Assembly (NCBI GenBank): GCA_018340805.1
Contig: JACMZG010001914.1
Coordinates: forward strand, 44,657,414-44,721,413
Length of the DNA stretch: 64,000 nt
Direction of reading: 5' to 3'
From: Microvelia longipes
Taxonomy: Eukaryota; Arthropoda; Insecta; Hemiptera; Veliidae
Below the pieces are notes generated by a model. The model saw nothing but the letters and a program-made list of their open reading frames with translations, did no database searches and was not told where the DNA came from. The translations under genes and the position numbers were made by a program. Of this stretch, positions 34,016 to 44,305 are shown piece after piece; the stretch's first letter is position 1; each line of letters begins with the position of its first letter.

Positions 34016-34394
34016 TATTATTACATGTTATTTATAGTACTTTATAAGAAGTTAAAATTTGTTTTATTGAAAGTACATGATTTTGATCAGTATCACATAA
34101 CAGTCACATTCTGACTGCTTTTATCAAATTACCTTTCGCAAAAATTTGCTAATGATAAAAGTGTCATGGCGGAATTTCGACTCGGGAGTTATCGTATTGT
34201 CCATTAATAGATATAGACACAAAGTCATGCGTCGACAGTGTCATCAGTTGATTTGAAGATCGCGTCTAGGGCTCATATTTTGAACGCTGCGTTGTATCAA
34301 ATCATAACAACTAAATACTGCGCAGTAAACTCGTACTACGCTACAACATTGTAAGACTAGCCATAACTGATATTTAAATTTTTTCCAAGCACAA
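34016..34394. other. Unassigned stretch
   Basis: No feature supported beyond the SINE target duplication at its start. Confidence 0.35.
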
Positions 34395-36170
34395 GTGAAT
34401 TTCAAAAGCATTATTTACTATGGTGACGTAGGTAAAACTTATCTACCTCCCCTCTACCCAGGGGGGGGGTTAACTTAAATGAGGAAAAGTTTGGATTCGA
34501 TTATCGCAAGCTACTAGAAATCAGCGCTGCGGCGGACCTGTGTGGACTACTCATTAACTAACTCCGACAGCTTTCCAAAAATTACCGATTACATTTTTAA
34601 CTTTAAATTTATCTAAACCAACTATTAGTTACGGCAGCTGCATTTATTGTAAATATAAAACTGTTTTTATTATCGTTTCTCATGGTTTTAACCTAATATA
34701 AATGGTTTTTCATTGTCATGTTCTATATTACAAAATTTCAAAAACTAATAGTAATTAAAAGTTTTTTAAATCAACATAACGCTACTGATGACTGGTAATT
34801 TTACATTTCATTCAATTATTTAATCGATATAACCCAGGTAATAACATGTGCGCGTCTAAATTTAAAAAACGACAAAAAAACGTTTTTTAAATTGTTTCAG
34901 GCTGCATTAAAGGCCAAAATCTATCTTCTAGCACGTGGATAATTTAGGCACTAATTATCATTACTACCTGATTAAATTATTAAATAAATTTAAACTTATT
35001 GCCATCAGATGGGTTCTGTGGAAATTTAAAGATGATGATGACCTCGCAAAGCGCTTCAGCTAATTAGAAGTTTGACTAGAAAATATAAAAATGTTGGTAC
35101 GTTACTACGCTGTGAATTACTCATAACATCAAACTACAAATTCCGTCTTTTCCACAAGAATATCTATATTTAAATAGCAGAGCCGGCTTTCGGCTTTCGC
35201 CATCAACTGTGCCGGAAAGGTGAGTCTTTATATGTTGTCCAAAATCTCCGTTAAGGGCTCAGTCTGCTCCAAGCCCTTAACGGAGATTTTGGACAACATA
35301 TAAAGACTCACCTTTCCGGCACAGTTGATGGCGAAAGCCGAAAGCCGGCTCTGCTATTTAAATATAGATATTCTTGTGGAAAAGACGGAATTTGTAGTTT
35401 GATAAAAATGTTAATTTCAAATGAAATGTAGGCAAAAATATGGAAATTAAACCACGCCTACTAAGTTAAAAAGTAGGTCCGCCGCAGCGCTAGCGTCGAT
35501 CGGAATCCAAATTTTCCCACCATTGAGTAGGAAACATTGAGTGGAGGACAGTCTTACTGTTTAAGTGTATATAGTCTCTGCCCCTACCTCTCTCTACACC
35601 TCGTCATGTTTGACAAGTGTCAAACATGTCTCATTTAAAATATTAAACTGAATTATATAAACTGAATTATATAAACTTATGCATATTTGGCTGAATCATT
35701 ATTGACAGTCAATGAAGTCTTATAAAATATTTCCCGGAGAGCAGAACTTCCCTACTGATTCATTTTACCCCCAGACAAACAGGAAGATACGATGATAACA
35801 GACACACACAGAGAACTTGGTGCAACCACTCAGGAAGTCTTAAAACCGCCTGACATAGATTAGATTATACTACTGGAATCTCGGTTCACAATATTTCATT
35901 TCACAATATTATGAATATATTTCACAATATATTCATCGGTTCAACAGATTACATCTCTTTAATGTATGAATTGGAAAATTAATAATTAAAAGTTACTTTG
36001 GATATTATAAAACTTGCTCAATATTGAATTATAGTGTTGTTGAGTTGAGACTTCAAACAGGAGTTTAATTAACATGTCAAATATGACGAGGTGTAGAGAG
36101 AGGTAGGGGGGCGGTAGATAAGTTTTACCTACGTCACCATGGTAAATAATGCTTCTGAAATTCACTCATT
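34395..36170. mobile_element. Nested foldback region (inverted repeats inside inverted repeats)
   Basis: Outer arm A (about 34395-34450, ATTTACTATGGTGACGTAGG..AAAACTTATCTACC) and part B (about 35578-35625, CCTACCTCTCTCTACACCTC) are together the complement of a continuous right arm at about 36075-36170. The left arm has therefore been split by an insertion of about 1.1 kb. Inside the insertion a second inverted pair, TTTGGATTCGAT..GCGCTGCGGCGGACCT and AGGTCCGCCGCAGCGCTAGC..GAATCCAAA (about 34490 and 35468), encloses the 132-bp palindrome. No ORF is recognised in any layer. Confidence 0.75.
35128..35403. repeat. Perfect palindrome, 132-bp arms, 12-nt loop
   Basis: The left arm 35128-35259 and right arm 35272-35403 are exact complements by eye, separated by CAGTCTGCTCCA. 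Internal landmarks are GCCGGCTTTCGGCTTTCGCC and CAACTGTGCCGGAAAGGTGA. Exact identity of the arms implies a very recent origin, active gene conversion, or an assembly fold-back artefact. Confidence 0.93.
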
Positions 36171-36346
36171 ACATCAATTTTCATTTCATAATTTAGCAGC
36201 CAAAATTTTCATTTTGGGCTCTTCTCGTTACATTTCCCTCTCCGAGATTTTTGGTAGATTTTATAATTTTATTTACTTTTTTTTTGCTGATTGCTAAGCA
36301 TAGAAATAACATCAACAGCGACACGGGGTTGATGATTTCCAACACT

Positions 36347-36579
36347 ATAAATAAATAAATAAATGCCCGTTTTAGGGCCTTTCGGACCATCAGGGTATTC
36401 ACCCTGCGGGAACCACCTCAGGTGGGTAGCATCTACTACACTCTAAGAATTAATTAGAGTTGGCGAAATCTTTTTAATACAAATACTATTCATAAAATCT
36501 TAGAGCATAGCCCGGGCTGAGAACCCCGGACTTCCGGTGCCGAAATCGAACGCCTTTACGATCACGGCCACGGAGGCAG
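36347..36579 (-). mobile_element. SINE-B copy with 12-bp TSD
   Basis: The minus strand starts CTGCCTCCGTGGCCGTGATC, has the B-box GGGGTTCTCAGCCC and the body GTAGATGCTACCCACCTGAG, and ends AAACGGGCATTT followed by an ATTT-rich tail. The flanks ATTTCCAACACT (36335-36346 and 36580-36591) are an exact TSD. Confidence 0.93.
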
Positions 36580-36599
36580 ATTTCCAACACTTGAACACC

Positions 36600-36995
36600 G
36601 CTTATCTCTTCGCTACGCGTTTCAGATAAATCCCTAAGCCAATCTTAGCCTTAAACTATGTCACGCAGCACCCAGTCACCAATTACGTCATCCAACAGAA
36701 ATCACCCATTAGCCATCTCATCAACCAGACAGGACACCCCTACGCGACCTTTAAGTGGATTATGTCATACCGGACCATCGAACCCTATTATCCCTTCTCA
36801 TGGCTATAATCTTCGTCCTAGAAGACAAGGTCAGAGACAGGTATAAAAAGGGCCTCCATCGTCTCCATCTTTAGGTCAGTTTTGTAGACCATTCCATGAT
36901 GTCCAGCATCCCTGAAGATGCCTCCCACAGTGGAAGCCATACGTCGGATTCTTCATCTACATTGGTCATGACACTAATCGCGGAAGCCTACGCAG
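36600..36995 (+). pseudogene. Retroelement 3'-end repeat with a YNLRPRR-ending frame
   Basis: An ORF from about 36658 to 36846 is Ser/Thr/Pro-rich and ends with HGYNLRPRRQGQRQV. YNLRPR-type tails are seen at the C-termini of several retroelement polyproteins, so I read this as the end of a mobile-element protein, family undecided. It is followed by CTGAAGATGCCTCCCACAGT, GTCGGATTCTTCATCTA and GCGGAAGCCTACGCAGTTAT, shared with 27.1 kb. A (CA)n/(TA)n tract starts immediately after. Confidence 0.55.
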
Positions 36996-37007
36996 TTATA
37001 TACATAC

Positions 37008-37012
37008 ACACG

Positions 37013-37086
<74 letters not shown>
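37008..37086. repeat. (CA)n-(TA)n compound microsatellite
   Basis: ACACACACGC.. changes into a (TA)n run with one AATATA interruption. Confidence 0.92.
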
Positions 37087-37290
37087 GGGATTGTTGTACC
37101 ACTTGGATGGTCCAATCTAGATAAAACCAGTTTCGATTAATTTAACTTGCCCTCTCCCCAGCATATTGCTATATGCCAAGTTTTGTCATATAATTTTGGT
37201 ATCTGGAAGCCAATCCAAATCGAACCTCCCCCCTCAACTTTTGACAACCTCATAAACATAATTTTCATGATCAGAATTTGCTTAAAATTT
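37087..37290 (-). repeat. Dispersed repeat R, copy 1
   Basis: Shares CCCTCAACTTTTGACAACCT, CATAAACATAATTTTCATGA and GGAAGCCAATCC-type blocks in order with 40010-40150. Both copies lie next to a (TA)n tract. Type unknown. Confidence 0.6.
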
Positions 37291-37390
37291 AATTTTATTA
37301 TTAATGAATAAGAATTTAGTGCATACTTCATGGTATAGAAAGACTTTAAAGGTCAAGCACTGAAAAAATGTAAGGGATGTAAAATAGCTA

Positions 37391-37655
37391 AATGTGGAGT
37401 TCACTGTAAAATTCTCTCCATTCCTCTTTGTATATAAGCTTGTAAATAATTTGTTACCTAGTTATTTTAGTGATGCTATTAGTTTTAAGGAGGATAGAAA
37501 CCCTTATAATGTACGCAGTAAAAATGAAATAGATACTCCCAGGGTAAACTCTGCATTATTACAGCCCACTGTTTTTATAAATGGAATCGTAGAATTTTAT
37601 TGTTTCCTGCGAATATTAAAAAAGTAGAAAATATTTAAAGCTTTTAAAAGTTGTT
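37391..37655 (+). pseudogene. LINE ORF2 C-terminal relic, frameshifted
   Basis: The frame from 37394 reads FSPFLFVYKLVNNLLPSYF, then YNVRSKNEIDTPRVNSALLQ and PTVFINGIVEF. This order matches the C-terminal domain of CR1/RTE-like reverse transcriptase proteins (a YKLLNNLLP..F motif, a YN.R..N motif, a final W/F-N..P segment). After about 37590 the frame ends early at TAG. A shift of one base restores FPANIKKVENI, the expected next motif, so there is a single frameshift near 37588-37596. No catalytic domain is present. Its likely trailing region is interrupted by the SINE-A at 37726. Confidence 0.82.
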
Positions 37656-37725
37656 GTATAGTCATTTAAGTGATAGCATGTTAACAGACTAGAAAGTAAG
37701 TTCCTTTTAAGTATTATTGTACTAT

Positions 37726-38124
37726 AGTAGTAGTAATAGGGGGGGAAGGGAGTAGTAACTACCAGGCAAGTAGGCCACGTGGTTGGGCCCTTTTTGCCAG
37801 CTCCCTAAGATAGTGTTCTATTCCTTTTAATTTCATGTGTAGGTATATTTCATCTAATCTAGACAGAAGAGCCGTGAATTTCTATGGTTCCTCTCATGCT
37901 TTTTCAAGCAATCATACATATTTTCACTGACTCTTATAGTCTAGTGAAAGCTGGGAACAACACGTGCTCTCAAACCAAACCTCCACACACTTTAAACTAC
38001 AAGGCAGAAGCAGTATAGTATTATAATGAATCCTAGAGGCCCGTGCTGGGATTGAACCCATGACTAAAGTCCATTCATTCTGTCTAATGACCGCGTACCT
38101 TAACCACTACACCACGGGTGACTC
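37726..38124 (-). mobile_element. SINE-A, best complete copy (399 bp)
   Basis: Flanked by an exact 13-bp TSD, ATTATTGTACTAT, at 37713-37725 and 38125-38137. On the minus strand the tRNA-like head has the A-box-like TGGTGTAGTGGTTAAGG and the B-box GGGTTCAATCCC. It is followed by a unique body of about 250 bp and the tail AGCTGGCAAAAAGGGCCCAA, GTGGCCTACTTGCCTGG, ending in a (CTA)n repeat. The tail is shared with the LINE at 62004-62359. Transcription would be by RNA polymerase III from the internal boxes. Confidence 0.95.
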
Positions 38125-38289
38125 ATTATTGTACTATTTTTAGATAAACTATAGTAGCTTTTTAAGCTAGTTATTATCATAATTATTAGTACGATTGTAT
38201 TAAATTGATTAATGACATTAATATAATATATTAGAATATTTTATAAGCTTTCTAACGATACTAAACTTGTGGCTCTAAAAATTATATTT

Positions 38290-38470
38290 CTAGTTAATAC
38301 GAGCGAATTATTAAATACGGGCCTTCGGCCACATTGTTGTTGTTTCGTATGCTGTGTTGTTTCATTATTGTTCTTGTTACATGGCATTTTGCCATGTACC
38401 TAGCGAATTTTCACAGCCTCTCCATACAGGCCCGCTTCGCGGCCTGAGAGGCTTTCTCACAAATTGATTT
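38290..38470. repeat. Cluster of short GC palindromes
   Basis: GGGCCTTCGGCC, ACATGGCATTTTGCCATGT, GGCCCGCTTCGCGGCC and CAGCCTCTCC..GAGAGGCT lie within 180 bp of otherwise AT-rich DNA. In style it matches the cores of family F foldbacks, but no F end was found here. Confidence 0.6.
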
Positions 38471-39639
38471 TACTAATTAAGATTTTATTAATACTTTATT
38501 ATTATTAGTGTGCTATAATATTAAAACTAACAAGCATTATAAACAAAAATATATTCATGATTTTTGTTTTTAAATAAAAATACCGTTTCCGTCACTTAGG
38601 ATCATAGATAAACAATATTTAACATAGATGGCTCACTCAAAGATTTAAAAAAAATATTTGATGGATGCAGGAGGCTCAAGTAGTACAGTCTAGTGGTGAC
38701 AGCGTGAAACTGTCACATATTTTATTTCTGACATTTTATTTATTTATTTTTATTCAATCAAACAACGAGCTGTTGAGGGTAATCAAGTCTTTCCATCCGA
38801 TTTTCAGCGCTAGAATGACGAGGAGTCGATGGATGAGTGATCCCAAGAAAGCTCTATAAGAATTTCGTATAAATTGGTAGAAAGTGAACAAAATTAATTT
38901 CTCACCTTACTTCACCCATTCTGTCGTCCCCCTTGGATTTGAACCTCTAATGTCAGAGTTTCAATTTTTGTTTGTTTCCTTTACTTATCCGTTTGCGCCA
39001 ACCCGAGATGTTATACTCAGATAGCAAATTTAAATGTTAAGTCTAAAAAACTAAAAATGAATTATTGCTATTTTTTTAAGAAAACGATGGTGCTGCTTCG
39101 CGTGATGAGGCCCCCAATTTTTAAAACAAAAATACATCGCGAATACTACAGCATACCATAGATCTTTGTTTACTTTTATTTTATTTTACTAAACGATTGG
39201 CAACTGTTTATTTTTAAAAAAATACTACAGCACAATCTAGTAGAGAATAGAGCAAATATATTTACTACTAGCGCTATTCAAGACTCTAGTGATGAGGCCC
39301 CCAACTTAAATCATAAACACAAACTTGTCAATTGAGTGTTCCTACTACACTCGGGAGAGAACCATCTATCTTAGGATTGTCTGATTGAGTTGAAACCGGT
39401 CGCAATCGTTTTAGAATGACTTCGACCATATAAAGACTACTTCGAGGTTCTTCCGCTTTACGGGTCTGCTTTGCTCGGCGTGGTTTAGTGGAAGCCATTT
39501 TTGTCCTGTCTCTCTGGGACAGCAGGCTTACCAGGATGGAGCAAGAGGTAGAGGTCCATCTTTTATACGATATCCCACCCTCTAACACTACTAAACCCAA
39601 CAGATATGTACAAGTCTTTGACCTGGACGTATACATATA
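38471..39639. other. Unassigned stretch
   Basis: CCCCCTTGGATTTGAACCTC near 38930 (minus strand GGTTCAAATCC) resembles a lone B-box and may mark a lost SINE. The minus-strand ORF at 39328-39636 (MASTKPRRAKQTRKAEEPRS within it) is basic and unrecognised. No strong call. Confidence 0.35.
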
Positions 39640-39969
39640 TACAACAATATATATATATGTATACTGTTTGCGCCATTTGTGATGGTTCGATTGAGCTGAA
39701 ATTGGTCTTAATCGATTCAGCTAGCCGTCTACCTAAATACGAAATACCTTGTTTTTAAAGCCATTTCAAGTTTCAAAAAATTTTTTTTCATGACGTCATA
39801 ATTGATTGATGACGTCATAATGTTTTTTATAAACAATAGCCCTCGTAACCTCCACAACATCTCGCGATTTGCAAAGTTTCGTTTCAATTTGAGAACGCCT
39901 TCAAGAGTTATCGTTCGCCATACGAAAGGGTAGAAACTCTACATACATAATATATATATACATATATAA

Positions 39970-40000
<31 letters not shown>

Positions 40001-40160
40001 CATTATATATAAACTTTTTCGGACATATATTTTTGTTATCAGGAGCCAATAGGAACCGATTCCGATCACTCCACCCTCAACTTCCGTCATCCGAACAACC
40101 TCATAAGCGTCATTTTCATTATGAAAATTCGCTAAAAGTAAGGTACTGACACATGAAAAA
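39640..40160 (-). repeat. Dispersed repeat R, copy 2, with (TA)n tract
   Basis: Contains an AT microsatellite (39945-40008) and, after it, GGAGCCAATAGGAACCGATT, CACCCTCAACTTCCGTCATC and CATAAGCGTCATTTTCATTA, matching repeat R copy 1. Upstream, GATTGAGCTGAAATTGGTCT is similar to GATTGAGTTGAAACCGGTCG at about 39384, an internal duplication. A 157-codon minus-strand frame crosses it but is partly microsatellite and is not accepted as a gene. Confidence 0.55.
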
Positions 40161-40369
40161 TAAACTATTAGAAATCGGAGAAATAGCAGCGAAACGCTAA
40201 GAAATCGGAATAACAAAGGTGTATCCTTGTAAGGTGAAAATTTGTTGCAAATTACGTCTAGAATAGCCTCCTTTAATTTGTTACAAGTATCGCCTTCCAT
40301 AGTATACCCTGTATAGCAGAACATTCTCAATACAAACAAACAAAATAATGTGCGGAAGGCTGACAACGA

Positions 40370-40515
40370 ATGATTAATCATAACCTCAACACAATCTTGG
40401 GGAAGGTTACAATAAGGCTAAACAGCGCCCCTGAGAGCTTCAAATAGGTATTTCAAGCCTCTGAATGTCTTGAGATAGGGTATGGCCCCACTAGACATAT
40501 ATCTCAATGTGAATC
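40370..40515 (-). mobile_element. MITE M1 fragment
   Basis: ATGATTAATCATAACCTCAA, GCGCCCCTGAGAGCTTCAAA and TTGAGATAGGGTATGGCCCC match the M1 interior in reverse. The outer part lacks the full opposite end. Confidence 0.7.
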
Positions 40516-41295
40516 ACAAATCAACGTCAATAAACACCCTCATTCACTAAATATTAATAATTCGACAAATCAGTGCAGCCAACCGATGTTAAACAACTAC
40601 ATGATATGATAATGTTATCACATGAATAAATAACGTTCCGAGTAAAAAGACTTAATTATAAAACCAAATTTACTAAAAACATTGAAATTAATTTAGCTCA
40701 CAACCCGAAGAATAATCAATTCAAATAACTAGCGAAAATATGTTTTCAACAACATGACATGATACGCTATGTAAATTAGTTAAAAACACTTTAATAACCA
40801 GACTGCCATGTTGGGAAATCAAGGGAAAATTTTACATGAAAATCGCATAAATTATTATCTGCTAAAACCTGAACCAAATCTGGTTAAAACTAACTGAAGA
40901 TTAAATCATTTCAACGAATTAACGAATTTTTGAGGTTTCTAAAATGTTTGATGTAGGATTTTCCATTTTTGAATTTAAATGAGCAGAAAATCCTGTAAGC
41001 AATGAAGACATTTAACGATTTTTGCATAAAATGAATCTAGTTTCCCCTGGTATGGTTTGGAAGTTAATCTACTGTTTGTAACACAATGTTATATTTACAG
41101 CTACATATGGCAATCATTGCTTTTAACTACAACGGATAAATAACAAGTCTCTATTATAACAGCAATATCTAGTTCATTTCTAATTTTCCTTATTTATACC
41201 ATAGATATGTAGTATATGTTGGGATAATTTTTATAAATATGCTAGGCAAAACCTGCAATACATTTATATAATAAAACCTGTTTTTGATGTAAGAA
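40516..41295. other. Unassigned stretch
   Basis: No gene or repeat supported. Confidence 0.35.
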
Positions 41296-41298
41296 TAA

Positions 41299-42288
41299 AG
41301 GTGCATTCACAATACTGCGGTAGCAATGCGTGCGTGCTTGCGTGCGTAGCGGTCATTGCGATGCGGAAAATGGTGGTTTCACAATTGCCACAAAAGCCAC
41401 TAACGCAGCGCACTCCTGTTCCGAATTGTGGAAAGAAAAATATATATTTTTTAACAAAGATTAAAAAGACGAAGAAGAAAAGGTTGTTTTGTACGAGCTG
41501 TGTCTTTTTAGATTTCATTTTATTTTTTTCATTTTATTAAATATTTTGTATTTAATTATATCAGATGATAATGGGAACTTTCACACTAAATGACAGTTCT
41601 TCTTCTTGTTCAACCAAGAGAACAGAAATAATGTATATATTATACATAATAAGTACATACATATATAATATATACATATATAAGTATATTATACATAATA
41701 ATAAGTACATACATAAGTATAACATTTCAGAACAATTACATTAAGATAAAATAAACGGATCAAGATAATAAAACTATACCATTAAAATTGACGAACACCG
41801 AGAATATTTGATTTAAGAATAGAAACATAAAAAACAACTTTGAACTAATCAAAACTAAAAGGAAAAATTCAACACTTTAAAAAGACACAGCACAAACAAA
41901 AGTAATAAAATAACAATATTGTGTTTTAATAACAAGATAATAGTAATTTTTTAGATAAAAAACAACTCTTTTATTAAAATCAAATTAAAATAATAAAAAA
42001 TAAAACGACTTAAAGCACGGCAAGAATCAAAATCCAAACAAAACAAAAGTATTCTTCTCTTAATCGGAAGAGGGGGTAAGAAAAATTCCAAAACTTTGAA
42101 AACAGAAAGGTTTCTTCCGCGTCAGGTCTTTAAGGTGTTTTTTAATCAATCAAATGCTAATCACTAGATCATTTGTGCGGGTTTAGTAGGTTTGCGGACA
42201 TTTCCATTTTCTGCAACGCTACCGCAAGCTGTTTAAGAACGTCCCATAAGATTACATAAGTTGGAATTTGAGTATTGTGAATGCACCT
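41299..42288. mobile_element. Non-autonomous PIF/Harbinger-like element (990 bp)
   Basis: The inverted ends AGGTGCATTCACAATACT and AGTATTGTGAATGCACCT are perfect for 18 bp and are flanked by TAA on both sides (41296-41298, 42289-42291). A 3-bp TAA-type TSD and a GGTGCATTCACA-type end are characteristic of PIF/Harbinger. The interior has GC-rich subterminal repeats (GCGTGCGTGCTTGCGTGCG; CTGCAACGCTACCGCAAGC) around AT-rich filler with a TACATA repeat. No transposase frame, so it would depend on enzymes supplied elsewhere. Confidence 0.85.
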
Positions 42289-42591
42289 TAAAAGGTTATA
42301 AGTTAGAGGTTATTGTTATGTTATGGAAATATAGTGCGTTCTGTCTTAAATTCTTTTTAATTTTTAATTATTAGTTTAAGAACCCTCAACAATATATATA
42401 ATTTAGATAAGTATTGCGTTTGCAATAAAAATTCGAAACCGGAATTTCACTTGATTCATCCATGTCAGATATTTTAAGGCCTCCTGAATGGTTTTTAACA
42501 AGTTTTCTGACTGTCTTCTGTATGTTATCATCTGTAGTAGTAGTTAAAACTTAGTACAGCAATCAATATTTAGATTTAGTTTAGGGAAGAA
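42289..42591. other. Unassigned short stretch
   Basis: AAGGCCTCCTGAATGGTTTT near 42478 resembles the sequence around 12137 (GACCTCCCGTGTGGTTTTTA); the similarity is weak. Nothing else. Confidence 0.35.
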
Positions 42592-42833
42592 ATCTGCCTC
42601 CGTGGCCGTGATCGTAAAGGCGTTCGATTTCGGCACCGGAGGTCCGGGGTTCGCAGCCCGGGCTATACTCTAAGATTTTATGAATAGTATTTGTATTAAA
42701 AAGATTTCGCCAACTTAATTAATTAATTCTTAGAGTGTAGTAGATGCTACCCACCTGAGGTTGTTTCCGCAGGGTGAATACCCTGATGGGCCGAAAGGCC
42801 CTAAAACGAGCATTTTATTTTATTTTTTTTTTT
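42592..42833 (+). mobile_element. SINE-B copy with 8-bp TSD and T-rich tail
   Basis: The head TCTGCCTCCGTGGCCGTGAT, A-box-like TGGCCGTGATCGTAAAGG and B-box GGGGTTCGCAGCCC are well preserved. The body GTAGATGCTACCCACCTGAG, a CCCTGATGGGCCGAAAGGCC hairpin and an ATTTTATTTT tail follow. GGGAAGAA flanks it at 42584-42591 and 42834-42841. Confidence 0.93.
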
Positions 42834-42841
42834 GGGAAGAA

Positions 42842-43684
42842 GATTACTTTATAACGCCATTAAACTCCATTAATGACTCAACAAAAATTAAAAAAAAAAT
42901 AGCATACAGGAAGTCATGGGCGTAGCCAGAGGGACCGGGAGGGTGCGGGCCCCCCTCTAGCCGAGCAGGGTTGTTGCAAAAATTATATAAAAACTATGGT
43001 TCAGGCAAGGAAAAGCATTTTTTTAAATAACTTAAATAACTTTAAATTAAAATTAATTGAAATATTAATTTTATAAGCATAATAAATTAATTTTATAATT
43101 TTTATTTATAATAACTTAGAGCTTAAAGGTAACTTTTGTCTTAAAAAATTAAATTTGTTTTATAAGTTCGACACATTAACTTTGTAGTGACGGCTAAGCC
43201 AATGCATGAAGTCCCAAATAAAACAAACATATGTTCAAGTCATTATCAACATTAGTCCAATTTTATCGAATTACTTTTTTACGTTCCCAAAAAAAGGTGT
43301 GGAAACAATCTAAAAATAATTCCATTGAAATTAAATTTGGTTCAATAAATATGACTAAAAAATGTGAGATATGAATACGACTAGAATACCTACGGTCGGG
43401 CCAGTAGACGGATGGGTAACCGCTGTGATCAAAATTTATCTTTCTCATCTCGGGATGAGCAAAGACAGACCTAGATTGTACTACATTAAAAATTAGACGA
43501 TTTTTAAATTGTAAAGACGAGCAAGTATAGTATAGTTAAGTATAGTTAAAGGAGTCTGAAACGGTTAGCGTAGCTTAACCCCCCCCCCCCCCCCACTCAA
43601 AGGGTAAGGAAATGTTCAGGGTTCCCCGTAACCAATTTTATAATTGAGTATTAAATCATTGAATTTAATTTTAATATTTATATT
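42842..43684. other. Unassigned stretch with poly-C tract
   Basis: A 15-nt C-run sits near 43580. GGCGTAGCCAGAGGGACCGG with GGGCCCCCCT near 42916-42955 looks like a transposon-type end, but no partner was found. A minus-strand frame at 43263-43448 is unrecognised. Confidence 0.35.
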
Positions 43685-43911
43685 GTCTGCCTCCGTGGCC
43701 GTGATCGTAAAGGCGTTCGATTTCGGCACAGAAGGTCTGGGGTTCGCAGCCCGGGCTATGCTCTAAGGTTTTATGAATAGTATTTGTATTAAAAAGATTT
43801 CGCCAACTTTAATTAATTCTTAGAGTGTAGTAGATGCAACCCACCTGAGGTGGTCCCCGCAGGGTGAATACCCTGATGGGCCGAAAGGCCCTAAAGCGGG
43901 CATTTCATTTC
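43685..43911 (+). mobile_element. SINE-B, youngest-looking copy (227 bp)
   Basis: The exact 11-bp TSD ATATTTATATT lies at 43674-43684 and 43912-43922. The head has TGGCCGTGATCGTAAAGG and GGGGTTCGCAGCCC. The body differs only slightly from the 42.6-kb copy. It ends GCATTTCATTTC. A good consensus for this family. Confidence 0.95.
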
Positions 43912-43922
43912 ATATTTATATT

Positions 43923-44305
43923 TATGTAAAAATGTAGGGCCACTTAGATAGACAAATATAATTTATAATCAATGAGACTAGATGCTTTACCTTTTTAAGT
44001 AAGCAATCTTTTAACAGACTCGTGGAACTTAATGTCTATTACATCTTTATCGAAGCTCTAATTCTGATCAAGAGAATATTAGTTGTGTTAGCTTCGGTTT
44101 CGCTTTGTGAGTTAAATTAGCTCTGCTACCACAAAGTAGTCAGTGTATAAGTGCGCTGACATAGATTTTTACATAAAATAAAATAATTTTGTTATGCAAA
44201 GCACAATTGTTATGATAAACATAATATTTTGGATGAATTATGCAGTTGAACTGCAGAGAAAGAGGGAAGAGAATTAGTCCAAAATCCCTAACGGGTTTAG
44301 AAAAC
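43923..44305. other. Unassigned stretch
   Basis: No feature supported. Confidence 0.4.

Noticed and set aside
39328..39636. Basic open frame with MASTKPRRAKQTRKAEEPRS
   Set aside because: Starts and ends without conserved motifs and adjoins repeat R; could be transposon 5' sequence, but I cannot support it as a gene.
39908..40381. 157-codon minus-strand frame
   Set aside because: Part of it is a (TA)n microsatellite (YIYIYI) and part is dispersed repeat R; no domain.
41301..41540. Frame at the left end of the Harbinger-like element as a transposase start
   Set aside because: It covers the TIR itself and subterminal repeats, with no nuclease motif.
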